From assembly GCA_018466975.1 (NCBI GenBank), contig CM031559.1, forward strand, positions 2,914,001 to 2,978,000: 64,000 nucleotides of DNA, read 5' to 3'. The position numbers and the translations under genes were made by a program. Shown here piece after piece: positions 47,335-58,211 of this stretch (positions are counted from its first letter, which is position 1; each line of letters begins with the position of its first letter). The stretch comes from Sparassis latifolia (taxonomy: Eukaryota > Basidiomycota > Agaricomycetes > Polyporales > Sparassidaceae). The notes under the pieces are model-generated. The model did no database searches. It saw nothing but the letters and a program-made list of their open reading frames with translations, and had not been told where the DNA came from.

Positions 47335-47982
47335 CTAATCGGGAAATGGCACAAAAGTAGACTTATCCTCAGCTGCGGTCAGCTCTCTGTTTGCCATAAT
47401 ATTAAACCAGTTTGGTTTAGCCTTGAAAACACCTGTGAAGAGCGCACTCCAGGGCAAGCCATGGTGCATCCCATCCAGGAACCATGTTTCCACCAGAGAG
47501 AGATCTGCACCCATGCTTTGAAGGGTGGACACAATTCTGCTCATGCAACATGTCAGTTATGGTATATATATTTCACAGTCTGGCAGAGGCACTTACCTGA
47601 CGATGGGGTATCTGACATATGCTGGAGAATGAGTAAATGGCTCAGAGAAAGCAAAATCGATTAATACAACTGGGTAGGCATCCAAGTCTGAGTCACTCTG
47701 CCTAATGCTCATGTTCCCGAGATCAATGTCAGGGTGGTATACATTGCACTGAATCATCTTGTGGAGGCCAGAAGACATCGTGCTCGCCTTTAGAGTTGGG
47801 AGAGGTAAGAAGCTTGAATGACAATGGAAAATGCAATTAATGCATTTTGAAAAAGGATAACTTACGATCATCCTGAGCTGCGCTTCTGATACTTTGTTGA
47901 GATCCACTGCTTTTCCGGAGGATCCTTCGACAAACTCCATCACATGTACAAACACAGATTCTCCATGAGTAGTGACTAACAT
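47335..47982 (-). pseudogene. Kinase-like copy H, exons 3-5 only
   Basis: Minus-strand exons: about 47982-47866 (HGESVFVHVMEFVEGSSG), 47787-47597 (SSGLHKMIQCNVYHPDIDLG then NMSI; catalytic loop HPDIDLGN and IDFAF), 47536-47335 (SMGADLSLVETWFLDGMHHG then LPWSALF). Splice sites of the last two introns and the frame are intact. The N-terminal block, the Lys-bearing exon 1 and the 35-bp exon 2 are absent upstream, and the 5' side of exon 3 lacks a proper acceptor. It is a 5'-truncated copy, closest to the type-1 subgroup. Confidence 0.82.
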
Positions 47983-48839
47983 GGGTGGCGGATCACACTG
48001 CGTATACTATATAAGGTATATATGGGTACGGGTAAGGGTCTGGTTAGTGTGTACACCACACATACTGTTCACCCATCCCGCGGTGTGTGTGGTGTATGAC
48101 GGGTTTTACACTGTTGGCGGGTTAGGATGGTGGGCACCTGGTTCACCAAGGCATGGTGATGCTAGAGCCCAACTAGGTGACAATGATCATGCGTGCATTC
48201 ACTTGCACGACATGTGAGACGAGCTCATCTGTGCGCTGCAGGAGCACGAGCATTGTGCAGTCATATCCCTCCATCTCCCAATCCACATTGAGCCTAACAA
48301 CAGCAACTACAGTGACAGGCTCGCTCGCGATCTTCACCGCCCACTCCATCTGGGTCCTCGACCTCCACGCTGCCAAGTTGCACGCCCGGGTTTGAGTCCA
48401 TTAGCATTTCATCGGGGTTGACATACAGCAGGAGGTTCAGGAATGAGCTAAGAAAATAATACCGATAACAGAGAGTACTTACGCGGGCTCGACCTGCGGA
48501 CAAAAGCCCGAACTCGAACTGGATTAGCAGTCATATGGACGTGCATTGCGCATGCGCGAGTACGTCCAGTCGTCGTCAAGGCATTGCCCACTCTTCGATC
48601 GATTCGCTTTTGCTGAAGTCGCCATTCGCATAGTCCGAACCGCTGTCTTCTGCCTTGGAGTTGGACGAGAAGAAACACTCAGGCCCAGAATCCATTGGGC
48701 ACCCATTGCCGCACACAGTGGCGATGGAGGGTAGGGGAACGTTGTCAAAGAGATAGATGAGATTGACAGCATGATGCAGGACGCCCGCGCAGGTAACGCC
48801 GAATGCTGCACCTGCCATGCTCGCACTTGTGGCTGTTAG
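47983..48839. other. Mostly unassigned; minus-strand coding remnant at 48580-48820
   Basis: Minus-strand reading from 48806 to 48576 gives AFGVTCAGVLHHAVNLIYLF and later NGDFSKSESIEEWAMP. It looks like part of a gene interrupted by the 638-bp element at 48840 and the MITE at 49572. Family not recognised. Confidence 0.4.
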
Positions 48840-49477
48840 TAGTGTTGTTGAGGGCCTGGCTTGGCCTGAACGCCCTGGCTTTGGCTTGGCTTTAGCAGGC
48901 TTGGGCTTCATCAAACTCCAAACTAGGCCTGATGGTAGGGCTTGGGCTTGGCTCAGGCTTGGCTTGGGCTCAAGCCAGGGCCTGCTGAAGAAAAAAAATA
49001 TTTTGTATGTAGCTACTAGATGACCTACTCAGATAGTTGATCAATAAGAAATTGACAGCTCAACTTGACTGGCAGCCTCTAGGATAGCATTATAGGTGAG
49101 TTGTGCCAGTCTATGAATGTTCATAAGGGTTTCAATATCATCATACCTTCATGGAGATACTCACCTTTGGGGGAAAAAAGAGCATATCACAGAAGGGGTT
49201 GTCATAGTGAAAGTGAGGAATTTTCTGGTATGCCCAGGAGTGCCAGCAAAGGTAGCAGTGAGGTGTGAATGAGGCCAGATGTTGGGTTAGGCAGTACTGT
49301 ATTTTTGCTGCACATAGCACCAAAAGCCCCAGGCTCGCGGGCTCGGCTCGGGCTTGAGCATTCTCAAGCCAGGCCCAGCGGCAAGGCTTCCAGATGGCTT
49401 TGGCCAGGCTTGGCCGAGCTTTCTACGGCTCGACTTGGCCTGGCTTGGGCTTAGAAGCCAAGCCACCAACAACACTA
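48840..49477. mobile_element. 638-bp hAT-type non-autonomous element
   Basis: TIRs TAGTGTTGTTG and CAACAACACTA are exact reverse complements. The perfect 8-bp duplication GCTGTTAG lies at 48832-48839 and 49478-49485. Subterminal regions are filled with short repeats of the GGCTTGGGCTT/AAGCCCAAGCC type in both orientations. Such subterminal arrays are typical transposase binding regions in hAT elements. No transposase frame inside. Confidence 0.93.
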
Positions 49478-49910
49478 GCTGTTAGCAATGCACTCGGTGG
49501 GCCATGCAAAATGGGAGTCATTGATGAGCTCGAGCACTCGCCAGGGTAGCTCGTCAATGGGCATATATGCACATCAGAAAAACCCAACTTTTACTTATGG
49601 GGCTTATTCCAACTTTTTGTCCTTTTTTGCCTTATTTAAGACCCATAAGTTCCCAAAAGTCGACTTTTAAGCCTCTAAGGAAATATGACTTATGGACTTT
49701 TTGTTCTTTTTTACCTTATTTAAGGCCCATAAGTGCATTTAAGTCACATAAGGACATCTTTAAGTAAAAGTTGGGTTTTCCTGATGCATTGATATCATAT
49801 GCACAAAGTCAGGCATTTGCCTTGGTGAGTGACTGACACACTGCGTGAACACGTCAAAATCCATGTGCCTTGACTGGCCGTGGCTGATGGTTAACACCAG
49901 AGTGCGCATT
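49478..49910 (-). pseudogene. Unidentified coding remnant split by two elements
   Basis: On the minus strand, ISHGQSRHMDFDVFTQCVSH (about 49890-49830) reaches the MITE. It resumes after it as ELPWRVLELINDSHFAWPTE near 49550-49490, then meets the 638-bp element. Removal of both insertions restores a longer reading, though frame shifts follow. I do not recognise the protein; a transposase or transposon-borne gene is possible. Confidence 0.4.
49572..49786. mobile_element. 215-bp MITE, copy 2
   Basis: Same ends as the element at 640-849: CATCAG-AAAACCCAACTTTT at the left and its inverted form ending CCTGATG at the right. The flanks are CA on both sides (49570-49571, 49787-49788). It shares the internal ACTTATGG/CCATAAGT motifs with copy 1. 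Confidence 0.85.
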
Positions 49911-50329
49911 TGATGAAGTCTAGTAAGCGAATGGGTCTAATCAGTAAAAGAACGAAGATTCTAGCTACAAAAATGCTGGACACACTGTCTCAAAGCACTG
50001 TGTTAGGCGCCTTGATATGAGTGCTGGATTGAGATCCCGACTTGATTAGACGCCGCTTATAACTAGTGACTCTTACCATCCTGCCACTTTGCAGGGTCGA
50101 CTTTGACAAAAAGGCCCTACATGGATCATTGCAAGACTGGCAGGTGAGTCAACAACAAGTAGAATGGTACTTTCTCATTCACATTGACAGAAACTAGGTC
50201 ACGACAGTCTATGGTGATCAAGACACATCACCATAGGCCCAGCGCGCATGTGGCCCAAGGCGCGTCCCCTCTCGCAGGGCAGGCACCCTTAGTGAGTGCA
50301 GCAAATCTCTGGTATATTGGCTATAGAGT
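49911..50329. other. No gene recognised
   Basis: Spacer before the degenerate tandem repeat; may contain further, more diverged units of it. Confidence 0.4.
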
Positions 50330-51000
50330 CCCTGTCGGTGAGTTTTTGTATCATAATACTTAGATCGCGCGATACTCACAAAATTGGCCGATAGCAGGCT
50401 GTAACATCCAGTACATTCGCGCATTACCTGATCTGAGACACGCCGGTGTCTTGTCATTTTTGTAAGTGAATTTCAATCTGTGCAAACCTATGATACTGAC
50501 TAAACTTGCAGATCGCAGATCACGATAGCCAGTACAGTCATCCATCACAATGTCTACTGCATTGTCCCGTCGCGTGATCTGCAGTGTCTCATGATTTATG
50601 CATGTGATTTTGATTCTACTGAAATGTGCGACTGACAAAATTGCAGGATTACGGGACCGCGATGGGCAGAATGTTTATCTGCCTTTGCGATTGGTCGTGT
50701 CTTGTGATTTCGGTAAGTGGTTTTAAATCTAGCAAAATGTACAAGAGGGATATACAAATTGATTCTTTACCAGACTGCGATGTACGGAAGCCTACGAGTG
50801 TATACAATGTGAGGAGACTGCATGTCTCATAATACCTGTATGTCAGTTTCATTCTAGCAGAATGTACCAGACTCACTAAATTTGGTCGATTGCGTGGACG
50901 GCGATCTGCAGGATGTTCATCTGCTTGCGTGCTCAATATTGTCTTATGATTTTGTGAGTCATTTCTAGTCTGTCGTGTACTGTATCTGCTCAATATTTAT
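50330..51000. repeat. Degenerate tandem repeat of about 115-140 bp
   Basis: The motif GTCTTGTGATTT/GTCTCATGATTT recurs at about 50447, 50585, 50699, 50824 and 50941. Each is followed by a T-rich stretch and ATTCTAGCAGAATGTAC-like sequence, then by GACTNACNAAATTTG and GCAGGA-like motifs. Spacings are 138, 114, 125 and 117 bp. Several units contain GTAAGTG and TTGCAG in splice-like positions. No coding function seen. It lies just upstream of the hAT transposase relic. Confidence 0.7.
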
Positions 51001-51118
51001 CTGGTCAGTGGCGGGCGGTGGGGCAGGCTGGTAATCTGGATGATGCACACCTTTTCATGCTCATATTTAAATTGAGCCCATAGCATTTCTCGTTTGTGGG
51101 CTGTCTACTCCCTTTCCG

Positions 51119-53182
51119 ATGGCGATGGTGAAGGCTAAGCCTCACACTGGCAATACATCCTCATCTCACAACTCGGTCCAGTCTCACATCTCGTAAGGCC
51201 GCCAAAGTCAAGAAGACCTTGCAGGCTGATGCGAAAGCTGTCGTCTGTCCTCTCAAGCACCTCCGACAGTCCATATTGTCTTTGAAAATTTCTCGCACCT
51301 CTTTCAGATCTTTGACTCATGGCACCGAGGTTGAACCCGTGGAGGTTTCGAGTGATTCTGATGGCACGGGCATAGCTGATGGGGGAAAGAGGACACCAGA
51401 GCCAAGTAACCATATATCCAGACGTTCTTCGCTGTCGGCATCCGTCGGAAGTGGTTTTGAGGAGGAAACAGATGAGCAGGAGCTGGGTAAGAGGTCACTA
51501 ATGTGGCTGATATTATACATGCCAATATGACTTATGTTGCAGGGCAGTTACAAGCTGCGTGGCATTCCCCGGTATATTCATTTTTCAAGTCGAGTGTTTC
51601 GGTTGAATACCATAATGGCTGGAAGTGTCATTTCTTTCCTTGTGCTGCATGCAAGTGCAAGAACCCACTGGGTGGCGTGCGCCACTACCAAGACTCCAAG
51701 GACAAGGCATCAACATCGAACCTTAAGATGCATGCCATCAGCTGTTTTGGGGCTGCTGCTGTCGAAGCCACTATCAAAGGTGACAAGGTACCAAGAGATG
51801 GCTTGATTTTTGCGATGTTCGCACATCAAGGCCAACAGCCGGTGCATGTCTCCCACCATACCCACACAAATTCAGAAGTACAGTGCATCAGTCCCTCCCT
51901 TTCCTATCTCCAGTATGAATCAGTGCTGGTCCTATCAGCGCGCACCTCATCAAGTGGGTCACTGAGAGCAACTGCCACACCAAGATCGTCTCCGACCGGG
52001 AATTTTAGGAACTTATGATGGCGGGTTGGCCGATCCTTGCCCTGCCCTCCTCCATGACCTTGCAGCGTGACATTAAGAGCACATTCGAGTGCTGTCGCAA
52101 GCGCATCAGGACATTATTGTGAGTATGTGGCTTCAGATTATTTGTAATCTTGTAAGAACCTTGCTGATATTATGGCCAGGATCATCCGGGACAGCTCAAT
52201 TTTGCCACAGATGCTTGGACTTCACCGAATCATCGTGCCTTCATTGCTTGGACAGTGCATCTCGAGTTCCAAGGCCATCCCCTTTCCTTCCTTCTGGATA
52301 TCATGGAAGTCCCGGAGGTACGCTATCTCACATACTAATAGTACTATGACTGATTGCTACCATCTCAGTCACACACAGGCCAGACACTTGCCCGGGAATT
52401 CCACGCAATGCTAATCAGGTTTGGTATAGAGCAGAAGGTATGTCCCTGACATGTTCTCTTTCGTTCAGACCAAGGACTTATTACGCTTGCACAGATTCTG
52501 ACGTTCAATGGCGACAATGCAACATCCAATGACAAGCAGACATCTGAGCTCGCCAAGTTGCCAAACTCGTTTGAGGAGGCGAACTGCGCCTGCTGCTTCA
52601 GCCATACTCTCCAGCTTTCTGCAAAGTCACTGCTTCAGCCCTTCAACTCAGCACTCGAAAAGCCATCTGAGATGCAGGATGACGAGTTCGATGATCTGCC
52701 TGAACTTTAGGATCTGGACGATGAAGATGAGCGCAATGATGACGATGACGGCAGCACTGTGCAAGTACCTGATTTGGATGAGGAAGTTTCTGAGGAGGTA
52801 GACAAACTGGCAGAACTGGACCATGAGGCACGCGAGGCACTTCTCAACCAGACTGCGGAGGTGCATGCTACTCTAACTAAGGTGAGAGCCAAGGTGATCT
52901 GTACGTGCCATTACTGACATCAGCACAGATCCATCAGCTTGCGTTTGCAGTTATTCACTCCAGCACACTTGTGCTGCCAGCCTGGCAGGAGATGTGCCGG
53001 CGCCACAAGCTCTCTGTTTGCATGATCTCTAGGGATGTTGTCACGCGGTGGAATTCAACTTATGACATGTTGAGTTTCGCTGTAAAGTATCACCACCCAA
53101 TTGATGCCATCACTGCAGACAAGACATTGAAGCTTCACAAGTATGAACTGGACCCAGATGACTGGGAGATCGCTGCAGTGTA
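51119..53182 (+). pseudogene. hAT-superfamily transposase, decayed and 3'-truncated
   Basis: Begins MAMVKAKPHTGNTSSS. A BED-type zinc-finger region lies at 51615-51760 (CHFFPCAACKCK… YQDSKDKASTSNLKMHAISC). The hAT catalytic core follows: IKWVTESN, QRDIKSTFE, NFATDAWTSPNHRAFIAWTV (about 52203-52262) with the first catalytic Asp, then LTFNGDNATSNDKQ (about 52500) and SHTLQLSAKSLLQPFN (about 52600). RDVVTRWNSTYDML (53025-53066) is the conserved RW motif. In-frame stops occur after SDREF, DDLPEL and EIAAV, with frame changes between exons. The C-terminal dimerisation (hATC) region is missing. It is a dead autonomous element; its relation to the three hAT-type elements here is unproven. Confidence 0.88.
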
Positions 53183-53201
53183 GAACATACTAGTATCGTA
53201 C

Positions 53202-53766
53202 CTTGAAGTGAATGCAAAGTCAAAAATGCCCATGCCTCCCTCCTCGCCTGCTGCGCCCCCATTAACCATTCTTCACCATCGATCCCCCAATTGTCACCAT
53301 CGGGAATAAATTCCCATGGTTCCGGAAATACAGGAGCAACCTGGACATCCTGTCCATCATCATTTGACATTGTTATGCACCCACGCCACACCTGTGACCA
53401 CTTTCGCGGCCCAGTTTGCAGTGGGTGGGCCCTGCTAAGGGTGATCTTGCAGTCCTCGTGGGTAAATGCGCTGTTTCGCACATTGTCAGGAACAGGACGT
53501 CGATTAGGAGATGCATCCTCATGCAAGCACAGCAAGACCAACTCGACCGGGGGACGGGGCCAGTGATCGACCACATCTGCAGTGAATGGCACATCTTTGT
53601 AAGGTGCCCATACTTTCGCATCTTGCTCTCTACGAAGACAGAAATCTTGATACTCAGCGTTGGTCTCCGGGTACGGGGCGCGGAAGAAATCGTCATCCAC
53701 CGGACTCGAGCCAGTAGGCCCCGGGGGTAGGTAGTGGTCGCGGAGAGGCGGTAAAGTCGAAGTCAT
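53202..53766 (-). pseudogene. Kinase-like fragment I, exon 1 only (type 1)
   Basis: The minus-strand frame from ATG at 53766 gives VDDDFFRAPYPETNAEYQDF, PFTADVVDHW, LQTGPRKWSQVWRG and AQQARREAWAFLTLHSLQ, then a GT donor at 53201. It is 565 bp long, the length of exon 1 in genes A and C. The VVIKIFQESL stretch with the ATP-binding Lys is deleted: the frame jumps from VQVAPV to FPEPWEF. Past the donor the sequence is the hAT transposase relic, so exons 2-5 are gone. Confidence 0.85.
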
Positions 53767-55758
53767 GCGAAATCAAGGTTGATTTTGAGGACAGTCGAGG
53801 GGAACTGCAAGATACAGAGTCCCTAGTCATGATCTAGTCTGTCTTATACGTACATGTTTTGGTGACAAACAGGAGTAGGTTACGCCCAGTCAGTTCTCCG
53901 CCAGGGGTCGCTGCCCAATATGGTAGGTGTGTGTTACCTGACTCACTTCCAATTGCTATCCAATGCACGATTAATGTCATCCAGCTGAAGGAGAACACGG
54001 CCGTCGCACTGGGGGATTCGAGAACACTGAGCCCCCGCGTCTGTGTAGAGACACCGTGACCGCTGGCGGCGGCACCGGAGCGACGGAGGGCTAAATTCCA
54101 ACGCACGCACTTCGGAGGAAATCCACTGAATATGTCGCGAGCGAACGGGAAGAGAGGGTGGGCACGGAATCGGCGGAAGATGCACAAACTGACATTGTAA
54201 GGCTGGCATGCCCGGGCTGTCAATATATGCCCAGGAGACACCTACCTGCCCCGTCGTCTCCATCCGGCTGAGCAGCGTGGACAAACTTTGAAGTGAGGCA
54301 AGCAAAAGACCACAAGGGACTGCAACTCCAGTGAGACGATACGGCAGAAGAACATACCTTCGTAGTATGCCTGACTCGCCGATGATGCGGCTTGTCACAT
54401 CGACGAACGACGCGCCTCGTCCAGTTCGAGCCTCCGCCGTCGAGTGATGCGTTCTCCCGATCGCCATGCATGCTACTGGTATCGCCGTCGTCACCCGCAC
54501 GCCGTTGTCATCCTCCGCTCGACGGACTCTGTGCCAATGAAGCGTCCATTCCGCATACAGCCAATCCGAAACGCGGTTTGAGAGGAAAAGCACAACGTCA
54601 GCTGGAGTCCACACGCACCGCGCAGACGCTGAACTTCGCAGCCCGAAGGACAACCAGAGGCCGTGATGAAGACGAGTCGACAGGTCGAATGCACAGGCAC
54701 GGACTCGGAGTCCGATGGGGCGATCCCAGCGTGCGGAAAGTAACATAATATTAATATAAGCAGCAGCATCGGCTCACCTGCGCGCTTGTGACGCGCGGAT
54801 TCACCGGGGGCACGCTGTGAGTGAACATTTGAATGTTCGAATCGTTGCCACTCGACCTCATCGGAGTTCCAACGTTGTACCGAACACGCATTACAAAGTG
54901 TCATCCCGAAGCACGCCGCAGTTTACATCGACGACGCTGGTGTCAAAGGGCCCGATAAAGACTACAACAACGAGCCAATTCCGGAGAATCCTAACATCCG
55001 ACGTTTTGTTTTTGAATTCTTGGAGACTTCTGACCACGTACTTGCTATTTTCATAGAAGTCGAAATGACAGCTTCAGGTCCGAAGCTATGGCCTGTGCTA
55101 CTCGAAAGGCTTGACGTTGGCACAGACTGCAGTGATGGCGGGGTAAGTGCAAGAGTGCTAAGTGTCGCAGCTAGCTGCAGGCCCATATGCAGCTGCAGGC
55201 GTGTCTGAGCGCGCGAGTCGCGTCTGCTACGTCACGCGCTGGAAAATTGGCTCATATTTGGCTAAGTATGGACAGGCGGGAGAATCTACTGAATACTGCC
55301 AGGATATCTAGACTGTTCAACAAGTATCCTACCGGCAAATTCAGTTCTGAAGTCCAGTGTACTGAGTACTGAGCGCTGAGCGCCGAGCAGCCGGTTCGAC
55401 AAGAGTCCAACGCAAACTATCGACGTTCTCACCGGGCTTCAAAGCTTCACACATTGCACACATCGCACACCGTGGTATCCGCACGACCGACTGGAGCGCC
55501 GCGATTATTAATTAATGATACATTTACGAACATGTCACCGTCCAACTCAGCGCCGCGCTGCAGAACTCCGCGAGTGCCAGTCACAGTGGCGTACATGTTC
55601 ACACAGAGGCCCACAAGTTCCAACCCGCTCGGATCCAGAGAGGCCGCAAACGATGCCTGGCACCTGCGCACCATCAATCCAGAACGCACATCCCAGACGA
55701 CCAAGCGTGTCCAGAACACAAACAACACGAACACTCACGCGCCAATGCACTCAATATC
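53767..55758. other. 2 kb without a supportable gene
   Basis: An open minus-strand frame of 267 codons runs from 54746 to 53943. It has no recognisable domain and its composition looks like chance in GC-rich DNA. Splice-like signals around 54360-54240 leave room for an unrecognised minus-strand gene. The left part is the promoter region of fragment I. Confidence 0.35.
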
Positions 55759-57259
55759 TCAATCCTCGGGCGACATCCCGTTCCTATACGCCCACAGCCG
55801 GCTCAAGTCCCGCACACGCACCCCTGCGCCGCCCTCGCCCGCGCCCGCGTCGCCTTTCGATACATCTTCCCCAGGGGCCCGATCCGGCCCTTCCCGTCCC
55901 CATCACCACCTCCACCATCTCCTTACCCTCGTCGTCCCCATCACCCCCAAGGATGCGGTCCATCTCCGCCACCTCCGGCTCCTCGCGGCGCATCACGAGC
56001 GCCTCATCGACCTCGCACTCGGCATCCACAAACTCATTAGACTCACGCACCGCCGTGCACCCATCGTCGAGCGGGAACATCGCGTCGAGGTAGTGCTGGT
56101 TGAGCTGGTGCCCCGACGCGCCGCGCCGCGCAAAGACGCGCCCCGCGAAGCGCTCCGCACGCGCGGCGTAGTGCAGCACGCCCCAGCGCGCGACGAAGTC
56201 GCACTCGTTCGCGTAGTGCTCGACGTGCGCGACCGCGCGTGCGTCGTCGAACGGCGCCGTGCTGGCCGCGGCCCCCGGCAGCGCGGGCGCGGGCAGCGGG
56301 TCGTCGCGCTCCGCGTCGGTCGCGGCGTCGCCCGGGCGCGCGGCCCTGAAGGGGTTGTTGAAGTGGTTCGCGGCGCAGCCAAAGGTGTACACCTCGAGCT
56401 TGCGGAGGGCGGAGAGCGGGAGCTCGGCGTAGAGCCAGTCGAGGGCCATGGAGGCGATGATGCCGCCTTGGGAGTGGGCGAGGAGGACGACCTTGTCCTT
56501 GTGCGGGTCGAGGAGGGCGTTCTTGAGGAAGGCGTACGTCTGGCGCACGTCCCGCGGGTGGTAGGAGAAGTCGCGCTGGATGAGGCACTCGAGGACGTCG
56601 AAGACGATGCCGGCGCTGGGCGGGGTCAGAGGGGCCGTGCGAAGTGGGGGGGGACTCACGTGATGTTGTGCACGCCGGTGATGGGCCGGAGGAAGGTGAG
56701 GGAGAGCCTGTCGAGGTTGCTCTGAAGCCAGTGTTTGCTGGCGGGGGCGTGAGCGAGACGGGAATGATGGGGGAGGGGTGTGCTCGTACCCGACGGCGAC
56801 GCCGTTGATGAACACCCAGGACTCCCTATCCTTGGGGTCGCAGCCATGGAGGATGCGCCTGTCGCTGAGCACCTTCTGGCCGTTGCGGCCGCCGTTGAGG
56901 GGGAGGCAGACGAGGAAGACAGCGAACAAGACGGCGGCGCAGTAGAGTAGCCAGACGGCGCCGACGAAGAAGAGGCCGAGGGGGAGGGAGAGGAGGAAGC
57001 CGAGCTGGAGACAGACGAGGAAGAGGTGCACGGATATGGCAGAGAGGTTGGCGAGAGAGGGATAGAGCTCGTCGAGGTGGCCAGAGGGCCAGGGTGCGAG
57101 GGGGAAGACGATGCCGGGGAGGTAGAAGGCGTTCCCGAAGAAGAGGACGAGGTCGGAGAGGAAGAGGTAGAGCGGCGAAATCGTCGCGGTGAGCGGCCGG
57201 GACGCGAGCGCGGCGTCGACCTGGGCCGGGAGGAAGCTTACGTTCTCGGGTCGTCGCAT
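55759..57259 (-). CDS. Membrane-anchored lipase-like alpha/beta hydrolase 1, 447 aa
   Basis: Four exons on the minus strand: 57259-56790, 56737-56660, 56615-55927, 55865-55759; 448 codons with stop. Exon 1 encodes membrane spans near residues 20-45 (LYLFLSDLVLFFGNAFYLPG) and 65-115 (hydrophobic, probably two spans). The hydrolase domain follows. VVLLAHSQGGIIASM holds the nucleophile Ser (about 231) in a lipase-type elbow, and SGHQLNQHYLDAMFPLDD probably gives the catalytic His. The last intron (62 bp, acceptor AAG) is supported because it restores DLSRLWAYRNG, shared with the paralogue at 62702. The N-terminus would anchor it in an internal or plasma membrane. Substrate unknown; an acyl ester is likely. 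It is divergent from the GMC-hydrolase gene. Confidence 0.87.
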
Positions 57260-57296
57260 CGCGGACTCTGGTGGCTCGCATGGACGCCGTGCTACA

Positions 57297-57304
57297 TATA
57301 TATA
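57297..57304 (-). promoter_or_regulatory. TATA box of lipase 1
   Basis: TATATATA, 38-45 bp upstream of the start codon on the minus strand. Confidence 0.5.
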
Positions 57305-58155
57305 TTCCGCGCCATCCGCCGTCGCGCGCCCTCCTTCCTCGGATGTCAAGCGTTTCGTCCCGCTGATGACCTGTGCATGACGAGAATTCTCGGTGGAACT
57401 TGCTTCTGCGGCGCTTCATTCCCTGTCGGTGAGCGAGCGTCGTCAACATGTCAGTCGGAGCACACTACATCTCACCATGAACGTCGTCGGCGCAGCGGTG
57501 CAACCTTTCGCCGACGCTACACGACATCCCGACAACGTAAACGGACGCTCGGCAGTGGATCGCGGAAGCTACCTCTGCTATGGGCTCCAGATCTGGGGAA
57601 GGTTCGCGCAGAGTCGTCCGGCGTCACCCACTTGTCAAACTTTGTTCCTGATGGAAGCGCACCCGGAGGCGCTGGAATGTAACGCAGAGATAAGGGAGGT
57701 TTCCAAAGTCGACAGCAACATGCTGCCGCCAATCCCGTACTCCTCTGTTCGCTCACGCCCGCAGTGGGAGTCCCGAGGTTGACTAGGACTGCCGCGAAAC
57801 GACGAACTTGCCACATTCGGAAGCATCTGGTAAGGCGCCAATCTGACGGAACAGATCCGATCGCACGGACGCGCTGAACGCATGTCTACCTGCCTACCTA
57901 CATCCACTGTCTGTCCTGCTTAAGCCTGTCTCCCGCAATTCGTCCTTGACGCCTTCCGCGGTCCCTACGCCTTCTTATGCAATTCATCGCCCGTCTCGGC
58001 GACAACTATAGTGCTGCGGCACTCCAAGGAGGACGGCTGGGAAATGGGACAGGCCCGTTGCGCCTTCCAGGCGCCGTGGCACGAGCTACTGAATGCAGGA
58101 GCTTGCCCAGAATCCTTCCCGAAGCTCCATTCCATCTGTCCCCAGCGCGCCCAGC

Positions 58156-58164
58156 TATATATAT
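58156..58164 (+). promoter_or_regulatory. TATA box of the GMC-hydrolase gene
   Basis: TATATATAT, 48 bp upstream of the start codon. Confidence 0.5.
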
Positions 58165-58211
58165 CATCTGCTCGGCGTCCTCACAGACGCCCTCGTCTCT
58201 CCCTCCCCACC

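Larger units (their letters stand above)
57260..58211. promoter_or_regulatory. Divergent promoter region of lipase 1 and the GMC-hydrolase gene
   Basis: 952 bp between two start codons pointing apart. TATA-like tracts sit near each gene: 57297-57304 (about 40 bp from the lipase start) and 58156-58164 (48 bp before the GMC start). The arrangement permits shared control. No known transcription-factor site was assigned. Confidence 0.65.

Noticed and set aside
50330..51000. CRISPR-like array
   Set aside because: Units are long, degenerate and without unique spacers between constant short repeats; the genome is eukaryotic.
53943..54746. 267-codon open frame on the minus strand
   Set aside because: No recognisable motif, GC-rich DNA with overlapping frames in other phases, and no matching paralogue; kept only as an unassigned region.
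55454..56725. 423-codon plus-strand open frame over lipase 1
   Set aside because: Antisense shadow of the lipase exon, which has clear AHSQGG and GHQLNQHYL motifs and a conserved paralogue.
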